A stretch of DNA of 64,000 nucleotides, taken from Pseudomonas benzenivorans. GTDB lineage: Bacteria; Pseudomonadota; Gammaproteobacteria; Pseudomonadales; Pseudomonadaceae. Both the position numbers and the translations under genes were made by a program. Positions 1 to 8,228 of this stretch are shown here, one piece after another (position 1 is the first letter of the stretch; each line of letters starts with the position of its first letter). The notes beneath the pieces were generated by a model. The model ran no database searches, had not been told where the DNA came from, and saw nothing but the letters and a program-made list of their open reading frames with translations. The stretch is from assembly GCF_024397895.1 (NCBI RefSeq), contig NZ_CP073346.1, positions 124,001 to 188,000 on the forward strand. The letters are read 5' to 3'.

Positions 1-645
1 GCGGTTCTGCTGGCGGATGGCGGCGACCACATCGCTGGCGGTGAGACCGCGCGAGGCCACCTTGTGCGGGTCGAGCCACACCCGCAGCGAATAGTTGCCC
101 AGGCCGAACAACTGCACGTCGCCGACACCGTCCAGGCGCGCCAGCTCGTCCTTGACGTTGAGCGCGGCGTAATTGGACAGGTAGAGCATGTCGTAGCGGT
201 CGTCCGGCGAGGTCAGGTGCACCACCATGGTCAGGTCCGGCGAGGCCTTGTCTACGGTCACGCCGAGGCGCTGCACCTCGGTGGGCAGGGTCGGCATGGT
301 GCGGGTGACGCGGTTCTGCACCTGCACCTGGGCGCTGTCCAGTTCGGTGCCCAGGGCGAAGGTGATGGTCAGGGTCAGCTTGCCGTCGGCCGTGGCCTGG
401 GAGGACATGTAGAGCATGCCCTCGACGCCGGTGATCGCCTGCTCCAGTGGCGACGCCACGGTTTCGCCGATCACCTTGGGGTTGGCGCCGGGAAAGTTGG
501 CCCGCACCACCACGGTCGGCGGCACCACCTCCGGGTACTCACTGATGGGCAGCTGGAACAGCGAGATGGCGCCACCGATCAGGATCAGCAGCGACAGCAC
601 CGCGGCGAAGATCGGCCGCTGAATGAAGAACTGGGAGAAATTCAT
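1..645 (-). CDS. mexF: RND efflux pump inner-membrane transporter MexF (5' part only)
   Basis: Inner-membrane drug/proton antiporter of the MexEF-OprN tripartite pump, which exports chloramphenicol, quinolones and quinolone-signal precursors in Pseudomonas. The reverse strand from the ATG at 645 reads MNFSQFFIQRPIFAAVLSLL, the HAE1-family N terminus: a first membrane helix with the FF-I-RPIFA motif. About 215 residues of periplasmic porter domain follow, containing LPISEYPEVVPPTVVV, GANPKVIGETVASPLEQAI and DKASPDLTMVVHLTSP. The family is about 1060 residues, so roughly four fifths lies left of the window. It starts 12 bases after the mexE stop, so the two are co-transcribed; oprN would be expected beyond the edge. 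The match to MexF rather than MexB rests on remembered family sequence and on the mexS-mexT-mexE context. Confidence 0.93.
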   Translation of the reverse strand, partial: MNFSQFFIQRPIFAAVLSLLILIGGAISLFQLPISEYPEVVPPTVVVRANFPGANPKVIGETVASPLEQAITGVEGMLYMSSQATADGKLTLTITFALGTELDSAQVQVQNRVTRTMPTLPTEVQRLGVTVDKASPDLTMVVHLTSPDDRYDMLYLSNYAALNVKDELARLDGVGDVQLFGLGNYSLRVWLDPHKVASRGLTASDVVAAIRQQNR

Positions 646-657
646 GGTTGTCTACCT

Positions 658-1893
658 TCAGCCGCGCGGCGCCGCAGAGGGCGCCTTCTGTTCGGCCAGG
701 CGCGGCGCGTCTCGCTCCTCCACGGCCTGGCGCAGGCGGGCTAGGCTCGAAAGGGTCTGCTCATCGGCCATGGGCACCGTTTGTGGGTCGACCGCGGCGC
801 CGGGCAGCACGCGCTGCAAGCCGTTGACCACGATCTTCTCGCCCTTGGCCAGGCCGCTGCGCACGATGCGCAGCCCGGCCACCTTGGGGCCCAGTTCGAT
901 GGCGCGGTAGCTCACCTGATTACCCTCGCCGAGCACCAGGACGAACTTGTTGCCCAGATCGGTGCCCACTGCGACGTCCTGGATCAGGGCGGCCGCGTAG
1001 GTGCTGCTGCCGACCAGCTTCAGCCGCGCGTAGAGGCCGGGGGTGAAGCGGCCATCGCGATTGTCGAATACCGCGCGGCCACGGATGGTGCCGGTCTGCG
1101 GGTTGACCTGGTTGTCGAGGAAATCCAGCTGGCCCAGGTGCGGATGGCCGTCCTCGCTGGACAGACCGAGGTACACCGGGCTTGAAGCGCGGGGGTCGCG
1201 CCCGGCCTGACGTGCCAGCTCGAGGTATTTGAGAAACACCCGCTCATCGGCATCGAAGTAGGCGTAGACCTTCCCGGTGCTGACCACTGAGGTCAACAGG
1301 GTCTGCCCGGCTCCCACCAGGTTGCCGGCGGTGATCTCGGCGCGGCTGACGCGGCCGTCGATCGGCGCGGTGACGCGGGTGAAGCTGAGGTTCAGGCGGG
1401 CGTTGTCCAGTTCGGCCTGGGTACCGGCCACCGCCGCCTGGGCCTCCTGGGCGGCACTGGCACGGGCGTCGGCCAACTCCGCAGAAATGGCGTTGCTCTG
1501 GCGCAGGCGCTCGCCACGGCGGGCCTCGCTGGCCGCCCGGGCCAGGTTGGCCCGGGCTTGTTGCAACTGGGCTTCGAGACGCTTGACCTCGGCCTGGAAC
1601 GGCCGCGGGTCGATCTGGAACAGCAGGTCGCCGCGCTTGACCAGGCCGCCTTCGGCGAAGGCCACCCGGTCGATGAAGCCGGAAACCCGCGGACGAATGT
1701 CCACCGATTCCGGGGCCTCGAGGCGCCCGGTGAGCTCGTCCCACTCGTTGAGCGGTTGTTCGATGACTTCGGCGACGCTGACAGTCGCCGCCGGCATCTG
1801 CTGGGTGGCCTGCGGAGACTCGCCGCAGGCGCTGAGGGCCACTATCGCAGCAAGGGCCAGAGGCAAGCGCCAAAGGTTGTTCAGCTGTTCCAT
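658..1893 (-). CDS. mexE: RND efflux periplasmic adaptor lipoprotein MexE
   Basis: Membrane-fusion (adaptor) subunit that bridges MexF and the outer-membrane channel. The chosen ATG at 1893 gives MEQLNNLWRLPLALAAIVAL followed by the lipobox LSAC, so the protein is lipid-anchored after cleavage before Cys. It has the barrel-sandwich/lipoyl halves (RPRVSGFIDRVAFAEGGLVKRGD and later APIDGRVSRAEITAGNLVGAG) flanking an Ala/Arg-rich coiled-coil hairpin with KRLEAQLQQARANLARAASE. About 411 residues, normal for the family. A GTG 15 bases upstream (1908) is also in frame, but it would put five residues before the MEQ start typical of MexE. Followed by mexF 12 bases on. Expected to be activated by MexT, encoded just upstream on the same strand. 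Confidence 0.93.
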   Translation of the reverse strand: MEQLNNLWRLPLALAAIVALSACGESPQATQQMPAATVSVAEVIEQPLNEWDELTGRLEAPESVDIRPRVSGFIDRVAFAEGGLVKRGDLLFQIDPRPFQAEVKRLEAQLQQARANLARAASEARRGERLRQSNAISAELADARASAAQEAQAAVAGTQAELDNARLNLSFTRVTAPIDGRVSRAEITAGNLVGAGQTLLTSVVSTGKVYAYFDADERVFLKYLELARQAGRDPRASSPVYLGLSSEDGHPHLGQLDFLDNQVNPQTGTIRGRAVFDNRDGRFTPGLYARLKLVGSSTYAAALIQDVAVGTDLGNKFVLVLGEGNQVSYRAIELGPKVAGLRIVRSGLAKGEKIVVNGLQRVLPGAAVDPQTVPMADEQTLSSLARLRQAVEERDAPRLAEQKAPSAAPRG

Positions 1894-2000
1894 GTGAGGT
1901 TCCGCCACTTATGTTCTGAAGTGGGCGGAGTCTGCGGCGCCAGGTGGCGCAGAACGAATCGAACGCTGCGAAGGTGACTATCAGCGGCATTGATGAATAG

Positions 2001-2024
2001 CGCTTTTGTATCGACAGGGGCGAT
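2001..2024 (-). promoter_or_regulatory. Candidate nod box (MexT-binding site) upstream of mexE
   Basis: The 166-base gap between mexT and mexE contains, on the reverse strand, ATCG, five bases, GTCGAT, four bases, then A. The published MexT nod-box pattern begins ATCA-N5-GTCGAT-N4-AC. The core hexamer and the spacing of the first half agree; the last half is poor (AAGCG instead of ACYAT). Position 120-130 bases before the mexE start suits a LysR activation site. Inferred, not proven. Confidence 0.5.
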
Positions 2025-2059
2025 AGATGTGTCCGCGCCCGGCGTCTAGCCTGGCCGGT

Positions 2060-2977
2060 TCAGTCCAGACTGTCCGGATCGCCGACGAACATCTGGATGC
2101 GCGAGCGCAGCCAACGCTCGGCGGGATCGTTGTCCTGGGCCCCGCGCCAGGCCATGTGCAGCTCGAAGGTCTGGGCATCCAGAGGCAGGTCCTCGGTGCG
2201 CAGGCCACCGGCGGCGGTCAGGGCGGCGGCCGTGTAGTCGGGTACCGTGGCGATAATGTCGGTGCCGCTGAGCAGCGGCCCCAGACCATTGAACTGCGGC
2301 ACGGCCAGCACCACGCGGCGCTGACGGCCGAGTTTTTCCAGTTCCCTATCGATAAAGCCGCCGAGGTCGCCGGCAAACGACACCAGGGCATGGGGCCGGG
2401 CGCAGTAGTCGTCCAGGCTCAGGGGGCCGGGCACGCTGTCGGCGCGCAACAGCTTGGGCTTGCTGCGCCGCATCACCTTGCGCTTGGCGTTGGCGGGCAA
2501 TTCCTCGGTGTAGCTGACGCCCACCGAGATTTCGCCGGATGCCAGGAGCCCCGGCATCAACAGGTAATTGGTGCGGCGAATCACCAGCACCACCCCGGGC
2601 GCCTCGGCCCGCAGGCGCTTGATCAGTGGCGGCAACAGGCCGAACTCGACGTCATCGGAAAGACCGATGCGAAACACCGTCTTGCTGGTCGCCGGATCGA
2701 AATCGGCGGCGCGGCTGACGGCGGTGGAGATCGAGTCCAGTGCCGGGACCAGCAGGCCGAAGATTTCCTCGGCCCGCGCGGTGGGCTCCATGCTGCGCCC
2801 GGTGCGGACGAACAGCGGGTCATCGAACAGGCCGCGCAGGCGGGAAAGGGCGGCGCTGATCGCCGGCTGACCGAGAAACAGCTTCTCCGCCGCGCGGGTC
2901 ACGCTGCGTTCGTGCATCAGTGTTTCGAAAACGATCAACAGATTGAGATCGACTCGACGCAGATCGTTGCGGTTCAT
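2060..2977 (-). CDS. mexT: LysR-family transcriptional activator MexT
   Basis: Redox-responsive LysR activator of mexEF-oprN and mexS in Pseudomonas. The N-terminal winged helix-turn-helix is clear: MNRNDLRRVDLNLLIVFETL, then SVTRAAEKLFLGQPAISAAL and FDDPLFVRTGRSMEPTARA. The substrate-binding domain follows, with FRIGLSDDVEFGLLPPL and the C-terminal WRGAQDNDPAERWLRSRIQ motif typical of MexT. From the ATG at 2977 it is 305 residues, matching the usual functional MexT length. A longer frame upstream to 3115 has no matching family sequence, so it was not used. The gene is intact with no sign of the disruptive 8-bp insertion known from some P. aeruginosa strains. Same strand as mexE; divergent from mexS. 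Confidence 0.92.
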   Translation of the reverse strand: MNRNDLRRVDLNLLIVFETLMHERSVTRAAEKLFLGQPAISAALSRLRGLFDDPLFVRTGRSMEPTARAEEIFGLLVPALDSISTAVSRAADFDPATSKTVFRIGLSDDVEFGLLPPLIKRLRAEAPGVVLVIRRTNYLLMPGLLASGEISVGVSYTEELPANAKRKVMRRSKPKLLRADSVPGPLSLDDYCARPHALVSFAGDLGGFIDRELEKLGRQRRVVLAVPQFNGLGPLLSGTDIIATVPDYTAAALTAAGGLRTEDLPLDAQTFELHMAWRGAQDNDPAERWLRSRIQMFVGDPDSLD

Positions 2978-3189
2978 CCGGTGTCCATGCTGGAGTGAGG
3001 GCGTGAAGACAGCCCGACTCAGGCTAATGCCAAGTGCTGCCGGGAGGCAACACACCTGTGGCCGCAATTGATAGTTGTCGGCCGTTCCATCAGCGCCAGG
3101 CATGGTGAATATCACTGCCAGCCGCTGGAATTGCGCACAAAGCCCGGATAAAGTCCATGGCCATAAGGGGTCAACCGGTGAGGTTTGCG

Positions 3190-4203
3190 ATGTCCCGCAT
3201 CATCCGTTTCCATCAGTTCGGCACAGCCGACGTTCTCAAGATCGAAGAGCGCCCGCGTCCTTCGCCGGCTGCCGGCGAGGTATTGATACGCACCGAGGCG
3301 ATCGGCGTCAGCTGGTATGACGTGCTCTGGCGGCAGAATCTCGGCAACACGCCGGCGCAGTTGCCCTCCGGGCTCGGCCAGGAGCTGGCCGGTGTGGTCG
3401 TGGCCGTGGGCGAGGGCGTAGAGGACCTGGCGGTGGGCGACAAGGTCGCCAGCTTCCCCGGCCACAGCGTCAACCAGTACCCCTGCTGCGCCGAGGAGGT
3501 GGTGCTGCCGTGCAGTTCACTGACCACCTACCCCGAGCAGCTGAGCGCGCAGCAGGCCAGCGTGCACTACCTGCCTTCACTGGTCGGCTGGTTCGGGTTG
3601 GTCGAACTGGCGCGAATCAAGCCGGGTGAGACCGTGCTGGTCACCGCCGCCAGCCGCTGTTGGGGCCCCTACATCGTGCAGCTGAGCAAGGCGCTCGGGG
3701 CCAAGGTGATTGCCGCGACTGCAGACGCCGAAGACAGCGAACTGCTGCGTGAGCTGGGCGCCGATCAGGTGATCCTCACCGAGGAGCAGGATCTGGTCAG
3801 TCGGGTCAACAAGCTGACCAACGAGCGCGGCGTCGATATCGTCATGGATTGCCTCGGCGGGCCACAGATGTGCCTGCTCGGCGATGCCCTGGCACCCCGC
3901 GGACGCTTGGTGCTCTATGGCCTGCAGGGCGGTAATGAAACGCCGTTTCCCGCCTGCGCCGCGTTCCAGAAGAACATCCAGTTCTTCGTCCACTGCATCG
4001 GCAACTTCACCGGCAAGCAAGAGCTGGGCATCCCCCAGGACAAGGAAGCGGTGGCCAAGGCGCTGCAGGGCATCAACCAGCTGACCCGTGACGGCCTGCT
4101 GCGCCCGCAGATCAACCGCGTATTTCCCTTCGACCAGGTGGTCGAAGCCCATCGCCTGATGGAAACCTGTCCGAGGGGAGGGCGCGTGCTGCTGGCGCTG
4201 TAA
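3190..4203 (+). CDS. mexS: Zinc-less medium-chain oxidoreductase MexS (Qrh)
   Basis: NAD(P)H-dependent oxidoreductase of the quinone-oxidoreductase branch of the MDR superfamily. In P. aeruginosa loss of MexS raises MexT activity and mexEF-oprN expression, probably through accumulation of a reactive electrophile. The N-terminal GroES-like half has FHQFGTADVLKIEERPRPSP, and the Rossmann half has a modified nucleotide loop (VLVTAASRCWGPYIVQLSKALG). 337 residues. The ATG at 3190 is preceded by GGTGAGG at 3177-3183; the longer frame from 3157 lacks a good ribosome site. Divergent from mexT with a shared 212-base intergenic region, the standard mexS/mexT arrangement. Confidence 0.92.
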   Translation: MSRIIRFHQFGTADVLKIEERPRPSPAAGEVLIRTEAIGVSWYDVLWRQNLGNTPAQLPSGLGQELAGVVVAVGEGVEDLAVGDKVASFPGHSVNQYPCCAEEVVLPCSSLTTYPEQLSAQQASVHYLPSLVGWFGLVELARIKPGETVLVTAASRCWGPYIVQLSKALGAKVIAATADAEDSELLRELGADQVILTEEQDLVSRVNKLTNERGVDIVMDCLGGPQMCLLGDALAPRGRLVLYGLQGGNETPFPACAAFQKNIQFFVHCIGNFTGKQELGIPQDKEAVAKALQGINQLTRDGLLRPQINRVFPFDQVVEAHRLMETCPRGGRVLLAL

Positions 4204-4432
4204 ATCGTACGGTGCACTGCGCGCGAAAGCTCCGCGCGACCGTCCCTCAAGGGCATCCATCCGACCTGCGCCCTGGTCCTTCAGGGTCGACGGAAGCCGC
4301 GCAAACCCTGCGCGACGCTCTCGCGACGCGCCAGTCCACTGGTCACCTCAGCCAGGTGCCGCCCCCTCGGCGCTGGAATGCCCTGGTTACCGGGAGCATA
4401 GTGAACAGTGCCTTGTTGCAGAGGACCCTGAG

Positions 4433-5116
4433 ATGACGCAGGAAGCCTCCATACCTGTTCCCATCCCGGACCGGGTTGCCGCCGGCCAGGCGTTGGCGCG
4501 ATTGCTATCGGCCTACCGGCGGCGCCCGGATGTCATCGTTCTGGCCTTGCCGCGTGGCGGCGTACCGGTGGCCTACCAGATTGCCGATGCCCTTGAGGTG
4601 CGCCTGGACCTGATGCTGGTCCGCAAACTGGGCGTGCCGGGCCACTCGGAACTGGCCATGGGCGCCATCGCCAGCGGCGCAGTGCGGGTCATGAACCCCG
4701 ACGTGCTGGAATATGCCCGGGTCGATCAAGCCGCCATCGCCGCCGTGGCAGCCAAGGAGAACCAAGAACTGCAGCGTCGCGACCGGGTGTATCGCGGACA
4801 GCGCCCGCCACCCGAGCTACGCGGCCAACAGGTGATACTGGTCGACGATGGCGTGGCCACCGGCGCAACCATGATGGCCGCACTACAGGCGGTGCGGCAG
4901 CAGGCCCCGGCACGCATCATAGTCGCCGTTCCGGTGGCGGCACCGGAGAGCGCCGCGCAGCTGCGCAATCAAGTCGACGAACTGATCTGCCCCTGCATGC
5001 CGCCGATGTTGATGGCCATCGGCCATTGGTATGCGGATTTCGGGCAAACCCCCGATCAGGAAGTGATCGACCTGCTGCAGCGGGCCTGGCAGCGCGAAGC
5101 CGATCAGCCGGGCTGA
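4433..5116 (+). CDS. Phosphoribosyltransferase-domain protein
   Basis: Type I phosphoribosyltransferase fold: an N-terminal ALPRGGVPVAYQIADAL segment and the PRPP-binding loop VILVDDGVATGATM near residues 134-147 (two acidic residues then the TGAT phosphate loop). 227 residues. Members of this family are often annotated 'phosphoribosyltransferase' or 'erythromycin esterase-associated PRT' without a known base substrate, and substrate cannot be read from the sequence. The alpha/beta hydrolase begins 14 bases after the stop, so they probably form an operon. A PRPP synthetase relative lies 2 kb away on the other strand, suggesting a shared PRPP theme. The 229 bases before the gene show no clear promoter. 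Confidence 0.85.
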   Translation: MTQEASIPVPIPDRVAAGQALARLLSAYRRRPDVIVLALPRGGVPVAYQIADALEVRLDLMLVRKLGVPGHSELAMGAIASGAVRVMNPDVLEYARVDQAAIAAVAAKENQELQRRDRVYRGQRPPPELRGQQVILVDDGVATGATMMAALQAVRQQAPARIIVAVPVAAPESAAQLRNQVDELICPCMPPMLMAIGHWYADFGQTPDQEVIDLLQRAWQREADQPG

Positions 5117-5130
5117 CACGGGGCCAGCAG

Positions 5131-5796
5131 ATGAAGAACACCATTTGCCGAACACAGCCCCTGTCCTTGGGTGATGTGGCGCTGGCCGCGGAGTTGACTG
5201 TGCCGGCCACGGCCAGGGGACTGGTGGTGTTCGTGCATGGCAGCGGCAGCAGCCGGCTCAGCCCGCGCAACCGGGCGGTGGCCAGCGGTTTCAACTGGCG
5301 TGGTCTGGCGACGCTGTTGTTCGATTTGCTTACCGAGGACGAACAGCGGCGCGATGAGGTCAGCCGTGCCCTGCGGTTCGACATCCCTCTTCTTAGCGGC
5401 CGACTGGTCGAGGTGATCGACGGGCTCAACAACGACGCCGAGCTGCGTTACCTGGGTTACGGCCTGTTCGGCGCCAGTACCGGGGCGGCTGCGGCCCTCC
5501 AGGCCGCGGCGAGCCGGCCGCAAGCGATTCAGGCACTGGTCTGCCGTGGCGGGCGCAGCGACCTGGCCGGTGCTGCCCTGGAGGCGGTGGCCGCGCCGAC
5601 CCTGCAGATCGTCGGTGGCGAAGACCCGGTGGTACTGTGCTTGAACCGCGAAGCCAGCCGCCAGTTGCACTGCGTCCACCAACTGGCCGTGATCAGCGGT
5701 GCCACGCACCTGTTCGAAGAGCCGGGAGCACTTGAGGAAGTGGCCAGGCTGGCCGGGGACTGGTTCGAGCGCTATATCGGCGGGTCAGCCGGCTGA
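5131..5796 (+). CDS. Alpha/beta hydrolase, dienelactone hydrolase-like
   Basis: Small (221-residue) serine hydrolase. Visible elements: the oxyanion segment VVFVHGSGSSRLSPRN, the nucleophile elbow GLFGASTGAAAALQ with Ser in G-A-S-T-G, a late Asp region (QIVGGEDPVVLCLN) and the catalytic His in ISGATHLFEEPGAL. No signal peptide, so cytoplasmic. The start at 5131 was chosen because the hydrolase domain begins a few residues later and the ATG falls 14 bases after the upstream phosphoribosyltransferase stop. Proteins of this type are frequently paired with such phosphoribosyltransferases, sometimes as one fused polypeptide. Substrate unknown. Confidence 0.83.
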   Translation: MKNTICRTQPLSLGDVALAAELTVPATARGLVVFVHGSGSSRLSPRNRAVASGFNWRGLATLLFDLLTEDEQRRDEVSRALRFDIPLLSGRLVEVIDGLNNDAELRYLGYGLFGASTGAAAALQAAASRPQAIQALVCRGGRSDLAGAALEAVAAPTLQIVGGEDPVVLCLNREASRQLHCVHQLAVISGATHLFEEPGALEEVARLAGDWFERYIGGSAG

Positions 5797-5873
5797 GCGA
5801 CGGTTATCCGTGCGCCGCAGCATGCCGCAGCACCTCGATGCGAAAGTCGCGTTCATAGAGCTGCAGAGGCGGG

Positions 5874-6998
5874 TCAATGACGCGGATCCCTCCAGACCAG
5901 GGCGAAGCCGTTCTCACTGGTGGGCCGCAGCGAACAGCCGAAGCGGGCGGATTCGCGCCTGAGTGTGTCGTGCAGCCATTGCCGGTCCGCACCCTCGGCA
6001 CGCTGGATGCTCAGGCGCTGTTGACGCGTGGGCAGCAGTTCAAGGCCGAGCAGGCGTCCGTCCGCATCCAGATCGGCGAAATACAGCAACCCCAGATCGC
6101 CCCGATAGGCCCCATAGCCGTCGATACCCTCGTAGTCGTCCAGCAGGTCGCCACAGCCATAGAGAATCAGGCGCTGTCGATACACCTCGATGGCCTTGAT
6201 GTGGTGCGAGGAGTGGCCGTGGACCAGATCGACACCCGCGTCGTCGATCAAGCCATGGGCGAAACCGACTTGCTCGTCAGGGATTGCGAACCCCCAGTTG
6301 CCGCCCCAATGAATGGAGGCCACGACCCTGTCGCCACGGCGCTTGAACCTGCGGATACGCTGCGAGACCAGTTTCAAGGTGCCCGCAGAGAGGTTTTCCA
6401 GGCGGGCGACGCCCGGACGCTGGGCCTCAGCCACCCAGCTCGCCGGAACACTGCTGTCCTCGGTGGCGAAGGCGAACAGCAGCAGTCGGCCGCCAGGCAG
6501 GGGCAGGGTGGCCGGTGCTTCGGCGCCGTCCTTATCGAGCCCGGCGCCGGCATGCTGCACCCCATGACCGTCCAGATGGGCCAAGGTGTCGGTCAGACCA
6601 ACCTCGCCCCAATCCAGCACATGGTTGTTGGCCAGCGCGCAGCCGTCGATACCCACCACGGCCAGCAGCGGCAGGTTGGCCGGGTTCATCCGGTAATTGA
6701 TGCCTTTGGGCTGCGGCCAGCCGCGACGGGTCACCGCGGTTTCCAGGTTGACCAGGCGAAGGTCCGGGGCGCGTCGCCTGAGTTCCGCCAGCGCCACACC
6801 CCATACATAGGCGAACTCCGCGGGCCGCGGAATCGGGCCATTGCGGCGCTCGGCCAGCTGCACGTAGTCGCCGGCATCCTTGACGTAGGCCTCATGCAAC
6901 AACGGGTCGCCAGGGCAGGAGAGGATCTGGTCGATGCCCCGTGCGCACATCAGGTCGCCGCCGAGAAACAGGGTGATGGGCAGGTTGCGGCGATGCAT
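5874..6998 (-). CDS. CapA family phosphoesterase-like protein
   Basis: Belongs to the CapA/PgsA poly-gamma-glutamate-synthesis family, a calcineurin-like metallophosphoesterase fold. Key segments: ITLFLGGDLMCARGIDQIL at the N terminus (metal Asp), VNLETAVTRRG, ALANNHVLDWGE (Asn-His metal motif), ASIHWGGNWGF and VHGHSSHHIKAIEVY (terminal metal His motif). 374 residues from the ATG at 6998, which has GGGAG 7 bases upstream; 30 extra in-frame codons further upstream resemble no family member. No signal peptide is seen, unlike membrane-bound capsule CapA, so a soluble phosphoesterase role is more likely than capsule synthesis. Lies 93 bases downstream of the PRPP-synthetase-like gene on the same strand. 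Confidence 0.83.
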   Translation of the reverse strand: MHRRNLPITLFLGGDLMCARGIDQILSCPGDPLLHEAYVKDAGDYVQLAERRNGPIPRPAEFAYVWGVALAELRRRAPDLRLVNLETAVTRRGWPQPKGINYRMNPANLPLLAVVGIDGCALANNHVLDWGEVGLTDTLAHLDGHGVQHAGAGLDKDGAEAPATLPLPGGRLLLFAFATEDSSVPASWVAEAQRPGVARLENLSAGTLKLVSQRIRRFKRRGDRVVASIHWGGNWGFAIPDEQVGFAHGLIDDAGVDLVHGHSSHHIKAIEVYRQRLILYGCGDLLDDYEGIDGYGAYRGDLGLLYFADLDADGRLLGLELLPTRQQRLSIQRAEGADRQWLHDTLRRESARFGCSLRPTSENGFALVWRDPRH

Positions 6999-7091
6999 GG
7001 CAGGCTCCCGAAAACAGTGGTTCTCCCTGCGCCGCTGGATCGACTCCCTAGGCTTAAAACCGGCGCCGGCATTCGAGGTCGGCGGCACTGC

Positions 7092-8069
7092 TCAGGTGCG
7101 CGCACCGGCCAGGGCCAGGCGATAGTCATCGGCCAGACAGTTGGCCACGGCGGCACTGGTGTCGAGGATATCCAGACGCCGCGTCACGACTGCCGGCTCG
7201 AGGCGAAACGGTGGCACGCTGTCGCAGACCACAATCCGCTCGAACAACGGACGCTCGAGTAACGCGCTGCCGCCAGTGAACAGGCCGTGCACGGCGGCGG
7301 CATAGAGACACCTGGCACCCGCCGCGCGGCATGCCTCACCGGCGCGCAACAGGGTGTCGCCGGTGCTGATCAAATCATCGACTATGATCACCGTCCGGTC
7401 GCGGACCTCACCGACCAGCAGGCAGCCGCTGATCTGGTCGTTGTCACGGTGTTTCTCCATCAAGGCGCTGCCGACCGGACGCCGAAGTCGGGCTTCGAGG
7501 GCCCGGCGAAAGGCTTCGGCCCGTTTGACGCCACCGGCGTCCGGAGAGACCGCCACAACCTCGTTGCCCTCAACTAGGCCGGCGAAATGCGCGGCGAACA
7601 GTTCGGCTCCGCACAGGTGCTGGGTGGGAATGCGGAAGGCGTTGTCGAACGCGGCGCGATCATGCACCTCCAGCGTCAACAGCCGGTCGACACCACAGGC
7701 TTCGAACAGCGTGGCGACATAGCGGCTGATGACCGGATCCTGAGGCTGACAGCGCCGTTCGTTGCGGGCATAGCACAGATACGGCGCAACCACCTGCACG
7801 CGACGGGCACCGGAATCCTTCAGTCCCGCGCAGAAGAACAGCAGCTGGCAGAGCTTGTCGTGCACACTTTGTTGCCCATCGGCGTAGAGCCCATGAAACA
7901 CCAGGGTCTGCCGACCGTTGACCGGCTCCAGGGCCCGGCATTTGCGTTCGCCGTCTTCGAATTCACGCTCCTCATGTTCGGCAAGCCGAAGCCCAAGGCG
8001 CAGTGCCACACGTGCGGCGTAGTCCTGGCTGCCATTCAGCGCAAACAGCAGCGGTTGATCGCAAGCCAT
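7092..8069 (-). CDS. Divergent ribose-phosphate pyrophosphokinase (PRPP synthetase-like)
   Basis: Makes, or is derived from enzymes that make, phosphoribosyl pyrophosphate from ribose 5-phosphate and ATP. It has the PRPP loop TVIIVDDLISTGDTLLRAG near residues 212-230, an N-terminal phosphoribosyl fold and the ATP-side segment PYLCYARNERRCQPQDP, in place of the bacterial RQDRK type. The metal segment is LEVHDRAAFDNAFRIP rather than the canonical VDLHAxQIQGFF. These deviations place it among divergent paralogues, not the housekeeping prs. 325 residues from the ATG at 8069, with GGAG upstream. The phosphoribosyltransferase nearby is an attractive PRPP user. An AT-rich palindrome sits about 105 bases before the start. 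Confidence 0.82.
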   Translation of the reverse strand: MACDQPLLFALNGSQDYAARVALRLGLRLAEHEEREFEDGERKCRALEPVNGRQTLVFHGLYADGQQSVHDKLCQLLFFCAGLKDSGARRVQVVAPYLCYARNERRCQPQDPVISRYVATLFEACGVDRLLTLEVHDRAAFDNAFRIPTQHLCGAELFAAHFAGLVEGNEVVAVSPDAGGVKRAEAFRRALEARLRRPVGSALMEKHRDNDQISGCLLVGEVRDRTVIIVDDLISTGDTLLRAGEACRAAGARCLYAAAVHGLFTGGSALLERPLFERIVVCDSVPPFRLEPAVVTRRLDILDTSAAVANCLADDYRLALAGART

Positions 8070-8172
8070 GACGCATGCTCCAGCGGGGCTGGCGTCCTTA
8101 TCCGGCACATTGATGCGATTGGGTCCTTAGGTAAGATTAGCCGAGCCCAGGTGCTGGCATTCCATAACTACG

Positions 8173-8188
8173 CATAATGTATATTATG
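8173..8188. promoter_or_regulatory. AT-rich inverted repeat, candidate operator/promoter
   Basis: CATAAT and ATTATG form a perfect 6-bp inverted repeat around a GTAT spacer, within a strongly AT-rich patch (8165-8205) in otherwise GC-rich DNA. It lies upstream of the PRPP-synthetase-like gene (start 8069) and beyond the 3' end of the VOC gene, so it is best read as promoter/operator DNA for the leftward prs-like/capA pair. Confidence 0.4.
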
Positions 8189-8228
8189 TTAAATTGTATA
8201 TTGGCATGTGGTCGGAACCAGCCCGCCG

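Noticed and set aside
4204..4432. Possible small gene between mexS and the phosphoribosyltransferase gene
   Set aside because: A 74-codon frame exists but has no ribosome site, no protein-like pattern and runs into the next gene.
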